Assembly (NCBI GenBank): GCA_963736975.1
Contig: CAVTQY010000001.1
Span: 3,658,001-3,722,000, forward strand
DNA: 64,000 bases
Direction: 5' to 3'
From: CAVTQY01 sp963736975
GTDB taxonomy: Bacteria > Pseudomonadota > Alphaproteobacteria > Acetobacterales > Acetobacteraceae
Shown here: positions 1 through 7,949 of the stretch, in pieces
Layout of the letters: every line of letters starts with the position of its first letter
Numbering within the stretch: the first letter of the stretch is position 1
Notes under the pieces: generated by a model
Seen by the model: the letters and a program-made list of their open reading frames with translations, nothing else
What the model was told of the DNA's origin: nothing
Database searches by the model: none
Made by a program: the position numbers and the translations under genes

Positions 1-2
1 TT

Positions 3-530
3 ATCGTTATCGCTCTAGCCATTAAGCTCGACAGCGCTGGGCCGGTACTATTCGGTCAATGGCGTGAGGGCTATCATAACAAGGTAATCAAAGTCTGGAA
101 ATTCCGGACTATGTATCATGAGACCCGAGATGAGGGCGCCTTGCAACAGACCTCACGGCACGACCACCGCGTGACGAGCGTAGGGCGCTTTCTCAGGCGT
201 CTTAGTCTCGACGAACTACCGCAGCTCATCAATGTGATCCGCGGCGAGATGTCGTTCGTCGGGCCACGCCCGCACGCGCTCGGGATGACCTCCGTCGGAT
301 TGCCAATGACGCAGGTGCTGGAGGAATATGTAGCACGGCACCGCCTCAAGCCTGGAATTACAGGTTGGGCCCAGGTAAATGGCTGTCGTGGCGAGATAGA
401 TTCGCACGAGAAGCTGCGTCGTCGTGTGTCACTCGACTGCTACTACATTGACCATTGGTCGCTATCCCTTGACCTCTGGATCCTTCTTCGCACCGCGGCT
501 CTCTTATTATTTGACTCAGATGCTTACTGA
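3..530 (+). CDS. Undecaprenyl-phosphate sugar-phosphate transferase, 5' truncated by window edge
   Basis: Initiating sugar-phosphate transferase of the bacterial sugar transferase family (WcaJ/ExoY/PssA C-terminal domain). It moves a hexose-1-phosphate from a nucleotide sugar onto undecaprenyl phosphate at the inner membrane, the first step of EPS repeat-unit synthesis. The frame is open from base 3 and begins inside the domain: the KLDSAGPVLFGQ block is followed by KVWKFRTM, then the conserved LRRLSLDELPQLINV, GEMSFVGPRPH and KPGITGWAQVNG blocks. The first methionine of the visible frame, at 111, is internal, so the true start and the N-terminal membrane part lie upstream of the window. Family assignment is secure; the sugar is unknown. 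Confidence 0.93.
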   Translation: MVIALAIKLDSAGPVLFGQWREGYHNKVIKVWKFRTMYHETRDEGALQQTSRHDHRVTSVGRFLRRLSLDELPQLINVIRGEMSFVGPRPHALGMTSVGLPMTQVLEEYVARHRLKPGITGWAQVNGCRGEIDSHEKLRRRVSLDCYYIDHWSLSLDLWILLRTAALLLFDSDAY

Positions 531-657
531 GGCGAGCCTCACATTGTGACGGTCAAGCCCACTGGCAGGCTCGTGGTCGGCCTCCTGGCGCCTGGTCGCG
601 ATAGTAGGCGGATAGCGCCGAAGGTAGAGCGGCGGGAAAATGAAGTGGTGATTCCCG

Positions 658-686
658 TTGACACGTTTGGATGGCTCTGCGATGGT
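658..686 (+). promoter_or_regulatory. Possible sigma-70 type promoter in the 531-847 gap
   Basis: A perfect TTGACA (658-663) is followed after 17 bases by GATGGT (681-686), which matches the -10 consensus at only three of six positions. It lies about 160 bp upstream of the Wza-like gene, in a 317-bp gap with no convincing coding sequence, and could start the export operon. The weak -10 keeps this tentative. Confidence 0.3.
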
Positions 687-847
687 AGCGTCGGGGCAGT
701 GTTTTGCCGATCGACCGGCTATTTTAGCAAGGGAATATGGCCAGTGGGTCCCCTGCGTAACAAAGCACCGCCGATAGGCATATAACTCTTGGCTTTATGA
801 TCTGAAGTGTGAGAAGTTGGGCCAATCTATCGGACTCGTTATTGGAC

Positions 848-2002
848 ATGAAAGCTAGCGTCTTCGGCTGTTGTATCGCGGTAGGTGGTCTGGTCGGCTG
901 TGCGAGTATTCCGACAGCTGGCCCCACGACCTCCCAGGTTATGCAGCAGGCCGCAAAGGAGCCGCGACGCTTCGATATGGTTGAGATCGATGGCCGGGTT
1001 GTTGCGGCCTTGGCGTCTCAGCCTCCAGGGGGCCCGCTCAACTGGTTCGAACCGGATGGCAGGCCTCCGCCCCCGACCATACGTGTTGGTGATACGGTTT
1101 CAGTCTCGATTTGGCAAGCAACCGAGGAGCAAGTGCTCCTGCCAAGGCAGACGGCTCCTGAACAGGGTGGGGGCAGCGTGAGCTTCCCGGATCAGGTGGT
1201 AGGTGTGGACGGAGCCATCAGCGTTCCGTACGCGGGACGAATCCCCGTGGCGGGTCGTACGCCAGCCCAGGTCCAGGCGACGATCGAGCAACGCCTGGCG
1301 GAACAGATTGTCCGACCTCAGGCGCTCGTCACAGTCACCAAAACCACATCCAATTCTGCCACGGTTTTTGGTGACGAAATCGCAGGGGCGCGAGTTCCGC
1401 TTTCCCCGGCAGGGGATCGCTTATTAGACGTGATTGCCACCGCAGGGGGAAGCAAATCACCGCTCTATGCGACCTCAGTTCGTCTCTCGCGCAATGGCCA
1501 GACGGCGACAATTCCGCTGACAACCCTGGTATCGCACCCGCAGGAGAACATTTACGCCTGGCCGGGAGACATCATCACGATACTGCAGAAGCCGCAAAAG
1601 TTTTCAGTTTTCGGTGCGACGTTCACCAACACTCAGGTGCCATTCGATGCGGAGCAAGTCAACTTGGCGCAGGCTATTGCCAAGGCGGGTGGGCTCCTCG
1701 ATATGCGCTCCGATCCGGAAGGCGTGTTTTTATTTCGATTTGAGCCGCCGGCGGTCACCAAAGCGCTTGGAGTTCCTGACCTAGCGACTCAGCCCGGGGG
1801 ATATTCGCGAATTGTGTATCACCTTAACCTGCGGCAGATCGACGGCTATTTTCTGGCCGAGCGCTTCCCTCTGGAGGACAGCGATCTTATTTACGTGGCT
1901 AACGCACCGATGACCGAGCTGCAGAAGTTCTTCACACTGATTGGTTCAATTACAGGTCCGGTGATCTCAGGAGTGGTGGTAACCCGTGGTGTCGCTCCCT
2001 AG
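848..2002 (+). CDS. Outer-membrane polysaccharide export lipoprotein (Wza-like)
   Basis: Wza/KpsD-type polysaccharide export protein that would form the outer-membrane channel for the EPS. The ATG at 848 gives a lipoprotein signal (MKAS...GLVGC, lipobox LVGC with acylated Cys at about residue 18). An in-frame GTG at 809 would put 13 hydrophilic residues before the signal and is less likely. The poly-export domain starts near residue 78 (IRVGDTVSVSIW), includes VSVPYAGRIPVAGRTPAQV, and is followed by SLBB-type beta-grasp segments (VFGDEIAGARVPLSPAGDRLLDVIATAGG, split here only for description). It sits upstream of the BY-kinase, the usual Wza-Wzc pairing. Length of about 384 aa is normal. Confidence 0.92.
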   Translation: MKASVFGCCIAVGGLVGCASIPTAGPTTSQVMQQAAKEPRRFDMVEIDGRVVAALASQPPGGPLNWFEPDGRPPPPTIRVGDTVSVSIWQATEEQVLLPRQTAPEQGGGSVSFPDQVVGVDGAISVPYAGRIPVAGRTPAQVQATIEQRLAEQIVRPQALVTVTKTTSNSATVFGDEIAGARVPLSPAGDRLLDVIATAGGSKSPLYATSVRLSRNGQTATIPLTTLVSHPQENIYAWPGDIITILQKPQKFSVFGATFTNTQVPFDAEQVNLAQAIAKAGGLLDMRSDPEGVFLFRFEPPAVTKALGVPDLATQPGGYSRIVYHLNLRQIDGYFLAERFPLEDSDLIYVANAPMTELQKFFTLIGSITGPVISGVVVTRGVAP

Positions 2003-2140
2003 CGATGGTATCACCGTTGGGAACCAGCAGGGATAATCTGACCAAAAATCTTCCGCTGAGTTACTCTTCACGAGCCGCCTGTTGGCACATCGCGATCCAG
2101 ATTTTCGCGGTACGGTTGACAGGCGAGGAGCTATAAACCA

Positions 2141-3364
2141 TTGCACAACCAGACTCTCGCCGCACCAGTCGAGTACGTTGACAATATGGGCGACGCACAG
2201 GCTACGCCGATCGACCTTCTCGCTTTGCTCGCAACCATGCTGCGGCATTGGAAGCTCATTTTCGTCTCGACACTGTTCTCACTAGCGGCCGCGTACGGTG
2301 TTCTCAAGATTGTACCGTCCGCTTATAAATCGACAGTTGAGATACTTGTCTACGACCCACAACGGCAGATTGACGCAGCGGTTCAGAAACCGATCTCCCC
2401 ATTCGTCGACGACGTCGGCCTGGAGGCGATGAATACCGAAATCGACGTCCTTAAGTCGAAGTCGGTCGCGTTACGAGTCGCCGCCGAGCTCGGCCTTGAC
2501 CAGGATCCGGAGTTCGAAGGCCGCGGCGGGCTAGCGGCCTTGATTAGGTTTCCCAGCTTTCGCGGCCTCGGCCAGACTTTCAATGACCGGACTCAACCCA
2601 TCGGGACAGATGAGGATAGGGCCGAAAGGTTAGATCGGGCTGCGGACGCGCTGATTCAGAAAATGCAGGTCTGGCAGGAGTCGTACATCCTATTCGTTTC
2701 CGCCACATCGCACAGCCCGATCAAGGCACAGCGTCTGGCGGCGACCATCGCGAAAGATTATCTGGCGGGACAACGAGAGGCACGGCAAGAAGCGCTGCAG
2801 CGGGTCGCGGGTTGGCTGAAGGGCCGTGTCGAGAATTTGCAGTCTCGTGTGCTGGAAACCGAGTCTGAGATAGAGAAACTAAAGGCCGACAGCAATATCG
2901 ATGATGCCGAGTCTAGTAATCTCAGAGAGCAGCAGATTACTGAGCTAAATAAGCAAATCATGACCGCTCGCGCCGATGTCGACGAGAAAAGTGCCCGTCT
3001 CCAACAGGCGCGTCATGTGATAGATACCAATGGAGATGTCGAGGGTATCCAGGAGCTGACCTCTTCCACGACACTCACAGCGCTACGCCAGAAACAAGCC
3101 GAGCTGAATCTACGAGCCATCGACCTGCAAAATAAGTTAGGCGGTCAACATATCAAGGTTGTCGCTACCCGAACTGAGCTTGCTGGTATCAACAAACAGA
3201 TAGCCGACGAGGCGGAGCATATCCTGGGGAATATGAAGAATGCCTACGATATCGCGGTTCGAACGGGAGCAATCGCTGGACGCGAACCTGCAGAGCCTGA
3301 CCGCACATTTCAACTCCGGAACATACCTCAAGTTGCAGCAGCTCCGGCGCATTGCGGATGCTGA
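2141..3364 (+). CDS. Chain-length/BY-kinase, N-terminal (Wzz) part of a frameshifted gene
   Basis: N-terminal part of a Wzc/ExoP-like polysaccharide co-polymerase. A Wzz domain has a first membrane helix near residues 35-55, then a periplasmic region rich in coiled coil (about 215-345). The TTG at 2141 is preceded by GAGGAG ten bases upstream. Homology is in frame up to YDIA at about 3254. The last ~36 residues are out of frame and unlike the family. The continuation (EREQSLDANLQSL) lies in the +1 frame and opens the downstream entry. Deleting one base near 3257 would restore a single protein of about 760 aa, so this looks like a 1-nt insertion, a sequencing error or, less likely, a programmed frameshift. 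Confidence 0.8.
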   Translation: MHNQTLAAPVEYVDNMGDAQATPIDLLALLATMLRHWKLIFVSTLFSLAAAYGVLKIVPSAYKSTVEILVYDPQRQIDAAVQKPISPFVDDVGLEAMNTEIDVLKSKSVALRVAAELGLDQDPEFEGRGGLAALIRFPSFRGLGQTFNDRTQPIGTDEDRAERLDRAADALIQKMQVWQESYILFVSATSHSPIKAQRLAATIAKDYLAGQREARQEALQRVAGWLKGRVENLQSRVLETESEIEKLKADSNIDDAESSNLREQQITELNKQIMTARADVDEKSARLQQARHVIDTNGDVEGIQELTSSTTLTALRQKQAELNLRAIDLQNKLGGQHIKVVATRTELAGINKQIADEAEHILGNMKNAYDIAVRTGAIAGREPAEPDRTFQLRNIPQVAAAPAHCGC

Positions 3365-4430
3365 TCATAGACTCTACGAGAGCTATGTTTCCCAATACAA
3401 CGATATTTCGGAGCGGGGTACACTGCAGGACGCAAGCGCGCGCATTATCTCACCGGCCACACTTCCAAGGTCGCCTAGTTCGCCGCGTCGGACGCTGCTT
3501 TATGCGGTTGGGGGGGTCGCAGGTCTCGGCAGTGGGTTCCTGATCGCCTTTTTGCTGGAGTATATTCGGCCGGGTGTCAAAACCGGTGCAGAAGCGGAGG
3601 GATCTTTTGGCCGCCCGGTGTTGGGCCTTATTCCCCTGATTGCGCAGCGAAAGGTCCGAAACTCATCGTATGACCGGCTATTACACAGAATGGTTGATGA
3701 GCCTCTTTCGCACTTAAGCGAGTCAGTGCACGCGATACGCATTAGCCTCGAACTTTCCAGCGCTAATTCAAAGGTTATTTTGATTACCTCTGCGCTACCC
3801 GGCGAGGGAAAATCGACCGTCGCGATGTTGCTTGCAGCTTCCAGCGCGAGTTCTGGGAAGAAGACCATATTGCTTGACTGTGATTTACGCCAACAGTCTA
3901 CCTCCCAGGTGCTCCAAAACAAGCACCAGCCGGGCTTGTCCGAGTTGCTGCGCGGTACAGCCGAAATCGCAAACGTTATCACTAAGGACCCGTTAACGAA
4001 GGCTTATGTGATCCCCGCCGGATCCATGATACCAAATGCGGCAGACTGGCTGATGTCTCAACGGATGCGGGATCTCGTCTCTGTGCTACGGCGTGAGTTC
4101 GACTATATCGTGATAGACACGTCACCTTTACTGCCGGTGGTCGACGCGCTTGTCCTCGCAACCGTCGCGGACAAGGTCCTGATAGTCGTCGAATGGAGCC
4201 AAACGCCACGCACCAGCATCTCCGAGGCTTTCAAGGTCTTGCGGCCTGAAGCACACCGCATAGCCGGTATTGTCCTCAATAAGGCCGATCTCAATCAACT
4301 GCCCGCGTATGGCTATTACAGCGGTTACCACTACCGTCCCGTGGCAGGTACTTTAACCGCGACACCTGAAACCGGGCGTCCCAACGAGAGAAGGGCTGCC
4401 GTTCATATCGACGGCGAGCGCGGCAGCTAA
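3240..4430 (+). CDS. Chain-length/BY-kinase, C-terminal tyrosine-kinase part of a frameshifted gene
   Basis: C-terminal part of the Wzc/ExoP-like protein: end of the periplasmic coiled coil (LYESYVSQYND), second membrane helix (about residues 85-110), then a cytoplasmic BY-kinase with Walker A (ALPGEGKST), Walker A' (ILLDCDLR) and Walker B (DYIVIDTSP). The C-terminus has a tyrosine cluster (AYGYYSGYHY) as expected for autophosphorylation controlling chain length. It overlaps the N-terminal part by 125 bp in the +1 frame. The ATG at 3240 has a GGGGA about nine bases upstream, so separate initiation is possible, but the first six residues are out-of-frame relative to family homology. In Gram-positive CapA/CapB systems the two halves are separate genes; here the overlap points to a broken fusion. 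Confidence 0.82.
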   Translation: MPTISRFEREQSLDANLQSLTAHFNSGTYLKLQQLRRIADADHRLYESYVSQYNDISERGTLQDASARIISPATLPRSPSSPRRTLLYAVGGVAGLGSGFLIAFLLEYIRPGVKTGAEAEGSFGRPVLGLIPLIAQRKVRNSSYDRLLHRMVDEPLSHLSESVHAIRISLELSSANSKVILITSALPGEGKSTVAMLLAASSASSGKKTILLDCDLRQQSTSQVLQNKHQPGLSELLRGTAEIANVITKDPLTKAYVIPAGSMIPNAADWLMSQRMRDLVSVLRREFDYIVIDTSPLLPVVDALVLATVADKVLIVVEWSQTPRTSISEAFKVLRPEAHRIAGIVLNKADLNQLPAYGYYSGYHYRPVAGTLTATPETGRPNERRAAVHIDGERGS

Positions 4431-4526
4431 TGCGTTGCGAAAACTTCAAAGCATCAGCTCTTGTTCTACTTTGGAGTAGTCTGTTGGGTTCCCGAGTTAA
4501 GAGCAATCCACAGAGAAGAGAGCGGG

Positions 4527-5732
4527 ATGCTAACGCAGCGAAGGAGTGATGCGTCCCCAGATCGCGGGACACGGCTTTCCGGAAGGCGGTCACCGCGGAT
4601 TTGTATGCCAACCTGGAGACATTTTAGAAAACATGCCTACCGATGCGGCCTTTACGAAGCGCAGGACGTGCTCTCCGAAATCGATGATGTGGATTTGATC
4701 CACGTTGAGCCAACCTGGGCAGCATGGCTCGACGAATATTGGCTGAGAACACCGTTGTATCATGATGCGTCCGGTAAATTGATATTGGCCAACCCAGGAC
4801 TGCGGAAGGTGCGGCTCAATCAGGAATATGATCTTTTTATTGCGGTCTGTGCCACTTTTTGGGACCTTCCGTACATTAACGCCATTGAACGTTGGAAGGA
4901 CCACTGCAAAATGAGCGTGTGTTGGCTAGATGAGTTGTGGATTTCTGATATACCTAATCATAAATATTGGCTCCCCGCCCTCAAACAGTTCAACTATGTA
5001 TTTCTTGGTTATAGGGATACTGTTCCTGCGTTATCGCGCGCTACCGACCGGCCTTGCTTTTGGCTGCCCGGAGGGGTTGATACACTTCGCTTTCGACCAC
5101 TTCCTGATCCCGCAGCCCGCGTCGTCGACGTTTACAGTATGGGGCGAAGACACGAAGGCATCCACCAGGAAATGCTCAAGGCAGCAGCACAGGGAGAGAT
5201 CTTCTATTTGCATGACACGCATGCGGGCGGAGGTATGATAGAAGTATGCGATTATAGGCAGCACCGGGATCTTTTTGCGAACACAGTCAAGCGCAGCTGG
5301 CATTTCATTGTTGCTCCCGCAAAGATGGATTTGAACCCTTGCACAAACGGTCAGGTTGAGGTCGGCTATCGCTATTACGAAGGCGCCTCCGCGGGCACAG
5401 TGATGATCGGAGAGGCACCGGATTGCGAATCCTACAGGGAGCTATTCGGCTGGCCGGAAGCTGTCATTCAAATCCAACCGGATGGATCCGACGCCATGGT
5501 CGCTCTAAATGACCTAGCTTCGGACCCGGAGCGAAGGGCCGCGATCAGCAGACGAAACGCACAGGAAGCGTTGCTTCGTCACGACTGGATGTATCGCTGG
5601 AACGAAATGTTTCGGGTTGTCGGTATTGAGCCACCACCGCGAAAGGCAGCCCGTGAGCGGTATCTGAAGTACCTGGCTGACCTTCTGACCAGCGCGCGAT
5701 CAACTGATCGGTCTCTAAATTGGCCCTGCTAG
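4527..5732 (+). CDS. Glycosyltransferase family 1-like protein
   Basis: About 401 aa, cytosolic, no signal. It looks like a GT-B type glycosyltransferase of the Glyco_trans_1_2 group. Visible landmarks are a nucleotide-sugar side with WLPGGVDTLRFRP, a VDVYSMGRRHEGIH strand-turn, and the C-terminal GYRYYEGASAGTVMIGEAP segment, where family members carry the donor-binding glutamate. The chosen ATG at 4527 follows the purine-rich AGAGAAGAGAGCGGG; an upstream in-frame TTG at 4461 lacks this. It lies between the export genes and other transferases, so it probably adds one EPS sugar. Donor and acceptor are unknown. Confidence 0.72.
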   Translation: MLTQRRSDASPDRGTRLSGRRSPRICMPTWRHFRKHAYRCGLYEAQDVLSEIDDVDLIHVEPTWAAWLDEYWLRTPLYHDASGKLILANPGLRKVRLNQEYDLFIAVCATFWDLPYINAIERWKDHCKMSVCWLDELWISDIPNHKYWLPALKQFNYVFLGYRDTVPALSRATDRPCFWLPGGVDTLRFRPLPDPAARVVDVYSMGRRHEGIHQEMLKAAAQGEIFYLHDTHAGGGMIEVCDYRQHRDLFANTVKRSWHFIVAPAKMDLNPCTNGQVEVGYRYYEGASAGTVMIGEAPDCESYRELFGWPEAVIQIQPDGSDAMVALNDLASDPERRAAISRRNAQEALLRHDWMYRWNEMFRVVGIEPPPRKAARERYLKYLADLLTSARSTDRSLNWPC

Positions 5733-5795
5733 AAGATGGCCAGAGTGGGATTGCTCGCTAGGCGAAAACGCCAGAGCAGGTGGGTCTAACGCGCT

Positions 5796-5987
5796 TCAGC
5801 TAACATAGCCAAAACTGCTCCGGCGCGCGAGTCGATCTTCGCAGCAGGTGGGCGGGATCCATGGAATGATGCGCCGCTCGGCGAGCGCGATGCGGAAGCA
5901 ATTGCTGTCGAACCCGCGGCCTGCGATCACCTCGCGGGCGGCTGGTAACGCGGGGAGGAGCAGGGCGGCGCTCTTGTGATCGCTCAT
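5796..5987 (-). pseudogene. IS5-family transposase remnant
   Basis: A 63-codon fragment reads MSDHKSAALLLPALP, REVIAGRGFDS and ALAERRIIPWIPP. This matches the middle of IS5/IS427-type DDE transposases around the block usually read as ADRGYD and IPP. The rest of the transposase and both terminal repeats are absent. It sits in the 302-bp gap between two glycosyltransferase genes, so it is a scar of an old insertion in the EPS locus. Confidence 0.68.
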
Positions 5988-6034
5988 GCGCCCGCTCCGG
6001 TAATCTTCACATTACCCGCTTGCTCGCCGCCCTC

Positions 6035-7021
6035 ATGAGCGAAGCGACGAACAACCTTAACAGGCTTCTCGTTGTGAAACCTGCCCAGCGCTATCTGCTC
6101 ATCTCGCCTTGCCGGAATGAGGCCCAGTACCTCCGCTGTACGCTCGACAGTGTGGCGGCGCAGTCGGTGAAACCGGCGGCCTGGGTGATCGTTGACGACG
6201 GATCGACCGACGAAACACCGGCCATCCTCGAGGAGTACGCTCGTCGCTTGCCCTACCTGCGCGTGGTACGGCGCACCGATCGCGGCCGACGAGAGGTAGG
6301 GCCCGGCGTCATTGAAGCCTTCTACGACGGCCTGAGGACGGTGCGCCTGGAGGATTTCGATTATCTCTGCAAGCTGGACACGGATCTGGACTTACCGATT
6401 CGCTATTTTGAGTTACTGATCCAACGGATGGAGAGCAATCCGCGCGTCGGAACCACCTCGGGTAAGCCCTGGTTCTTCCTGCCACGAAGCGGCGTGCTCG
6501 TTCCAGAAATCTGTGGGAACGAGATGTCGGTCGGTATGACTAAGTTTTATCGCGTCGCCTGCTTCAAGGAGATCGGCGGCTTCGTACGCCAGGTAATGTG
6601 GGATGGGATCGATTGCCACCGGGCGCGCATGCTCGGCTGGATAGCGGAGAGCGTCGATGACGAGTCTCTCCGCTTCGTTCACTGGCGCCCACAGGGAGCC
6701 AGCGACAAGGGCATCTGGACCGGACGGCTTCGAGCGGGATTCGGACAGTATTTCATGGGCACCTCGCCCCTCTACTACTTGGCGGCCGCGCTATATCGCA
6801 TGCCGGCTCACCCGGTGCTTTTCGGCAGCGTTGCCATGCTATGGGGTTATCTCAGAAGCTGGCTCAAGGGTTTGCCCCGCTACGACGATCCGGAATTCCG
6901 GCGTTTCCTCCAATCCTACCAGCACGCTTGTCTGCGCATGGGGAAGCGGGCCGCCACGGCCCGATTCGAAGTAGAGCGCGCCCGCCTCTGGTACGCCAGA
7001 CACCCCGCCCTCAAATCTTGA
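6035..7021 (+). CDS. Family 2 glycosyltransferase
   Basis: GT-A fold family 2 transferase, 328 aa. The N-terminus has the expected LISPCRNEAQYL opening, VIVDDGSTDETP (nucleotide-sugar binding) and KLDTDLDLP as the DxD-like metal site. Towards the C-terminus it has a membrane-associated stretch (YYLAAALYRMPAHPVLFGSVAML). The start was set at ATG 6035 rather than the in-frame TTG at 6020. Five bases separate it from the next transferase, so the two are probably co-transcribed. It likely adds a sugar to the lipid-linked EPS intermediate; the sugar is not predictable. Confidence 0.88.
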   Translation: MSEATNNLNRLLVVKPAQRYLLISPCRNEAQYLRCTLDSVAAQSVKPAAWVIVDDGSTDETPAILEEYARRLPYLRVVRRTDRGRREVGPGVIEAFYDGLRTVRLEDFDYLCKLDTDLDLPIRYFELLIQRMESNPRVGTTSGKPWFFLPRSGVLVPEICGNEMSVGMTKFYRVACFKEIGGFVRQVMWDGIDCHRARMLGWIAESVDDESLRFVHWRPQGASDKGIWTGRLRAGFGQYFMGTSPLYYLAAALYRMPAHPVLFGSVAMLWGYLRSWLKGLPRYDDPEFRRFLQSYQHACLRMGKRAATARFEVERARLWYARHPALKS

Positions 7022-7025
7022 TACG

Positions 7026-7814
7026 ATGCCAATGAAAGGCTTTGAGCGATCCGAGCTGCTGGGCCTCTCCTTCGACGCTGTGACAATGGAGGCCGCGGTG
7101 ACGCGTTGCCTCGAGTTTTGCCGCGGACCGCGCACGTCCCATACGGTTATCACCGCCAACGCCTTTCACCTGTGCATGATGCGCCGTGATCCGCAGCTGG
7201 CGCAGTCCTGCAGGGCGGCTCACCTTACGGTAGCGGACGGCATGTCCGTCGTCTGGGCCTTGCGCGCATCGGGCCAACCGGCGCCGGAGCGAGTGGCAGG
7301 GGTGGATCTCATGGTGCGTCTTTTGGCGGCGACCGGAAAGCATCGGCTGCGCGTCTATTTTCTCGGCGCGAGGCGCGGGGTGGTCACGGCTTTGGTGGAA
7401 GCGAGCCGTATCCAGTACCCGGGCATCGAAATCGCTGGCTTCCACGACGGCTATTTCGGCCTCGACGATCACCTTGACATCGTCGAGGAGATCCGAGCCA
7501 GCCAAGCTCACATTCTTTTCGTTGGCATGCCGTCTCCTTTCAAGGAGGTCTGGTGCGAGCGCCACCGAGAGCGCCTTGATGTGCCCGTTATCATAGGCGT
7601 AGGCGGCAGCTTCGACGTACTCGCCGGCTTTATCAAACGTGCTCCTGCCTGGGTACAGGCAGCGGGGCTGGAATGGTTTTGGCGGCTCCTTATGGAACCT
7701 CGCAAACTGTGGAAACGGTATCTCACGACGAACCTCGAGTTCATCTGGCTTGCCGGCCGGGAGATCGTGGCTCGCCGTTTCGGACGACCGCCGGCCGCGC
7801 AAGGCTATACGTGA
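7026..7814 (+). CDS. WecG/TagA/CpsF-family glycosyltransferase
   Basis: 262 aa, family GT26, the group of ManNAc(A) transferases acting on undecaprenyl-PP-linked sugars. Signature blocks are ITANAFHLCMM, VADGMSVVWALR, RVAGVDLM, YFLGARRGVV, HDGYF, ILFVGMPSPFKE, GVGGSFDVLAG and a basic C-terminus LLMEPRKLWKRYL that binds the membrane. The WecB-type UDP-GlcNAc 2-epimerase at 10006 could provide UDP-ManNAc as its donor; this pairing is inference. The frame runs tightly behind the preceding transferase. Confidence 0.9.
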   Translation: MPMKGFERSELLGLSFDAVTMEAAVTRCLEFCRGPRTSHTVITANAFHLCMMRRDPQLAQSCRAAHLTVADGMSVVWALRASGQPAPERVAGVDLMVRLLAATGKHRLRVYFLGARRGVVTALVEASRIQYPGIEIAGFHDGYFGLDDHLDIVEEIRASQAHILFVGMPSPFKEVWCERHRERLDVPVIIGVGGSFDVLAGFIKRAPAWVQAAGLEWFWRLLMEPRKLWKRYLTTNLEFIWLAGREIVARRFGRPPAAQGYT

Positions 7815-7949
7815 GGACAGCGGGGGAAGAGACCTGCAACAACGCTCAACATCCTGGTGTTCCTGGCGCTCGCTCTGAGGCGGTCGAGTTTGCTGGCATT
7901 CTGGGCTGCCTGCGTGTTTGGTATCCGGCTTCCTAAGGGACCCTAGTCG

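Noticed and set aside
546..785. 79-codon plus frame between the sugar transferase and Wza genes
   Set aside because: No motif, signal or ribosome-binding site; overlaps the TTGACA promoter candidate.
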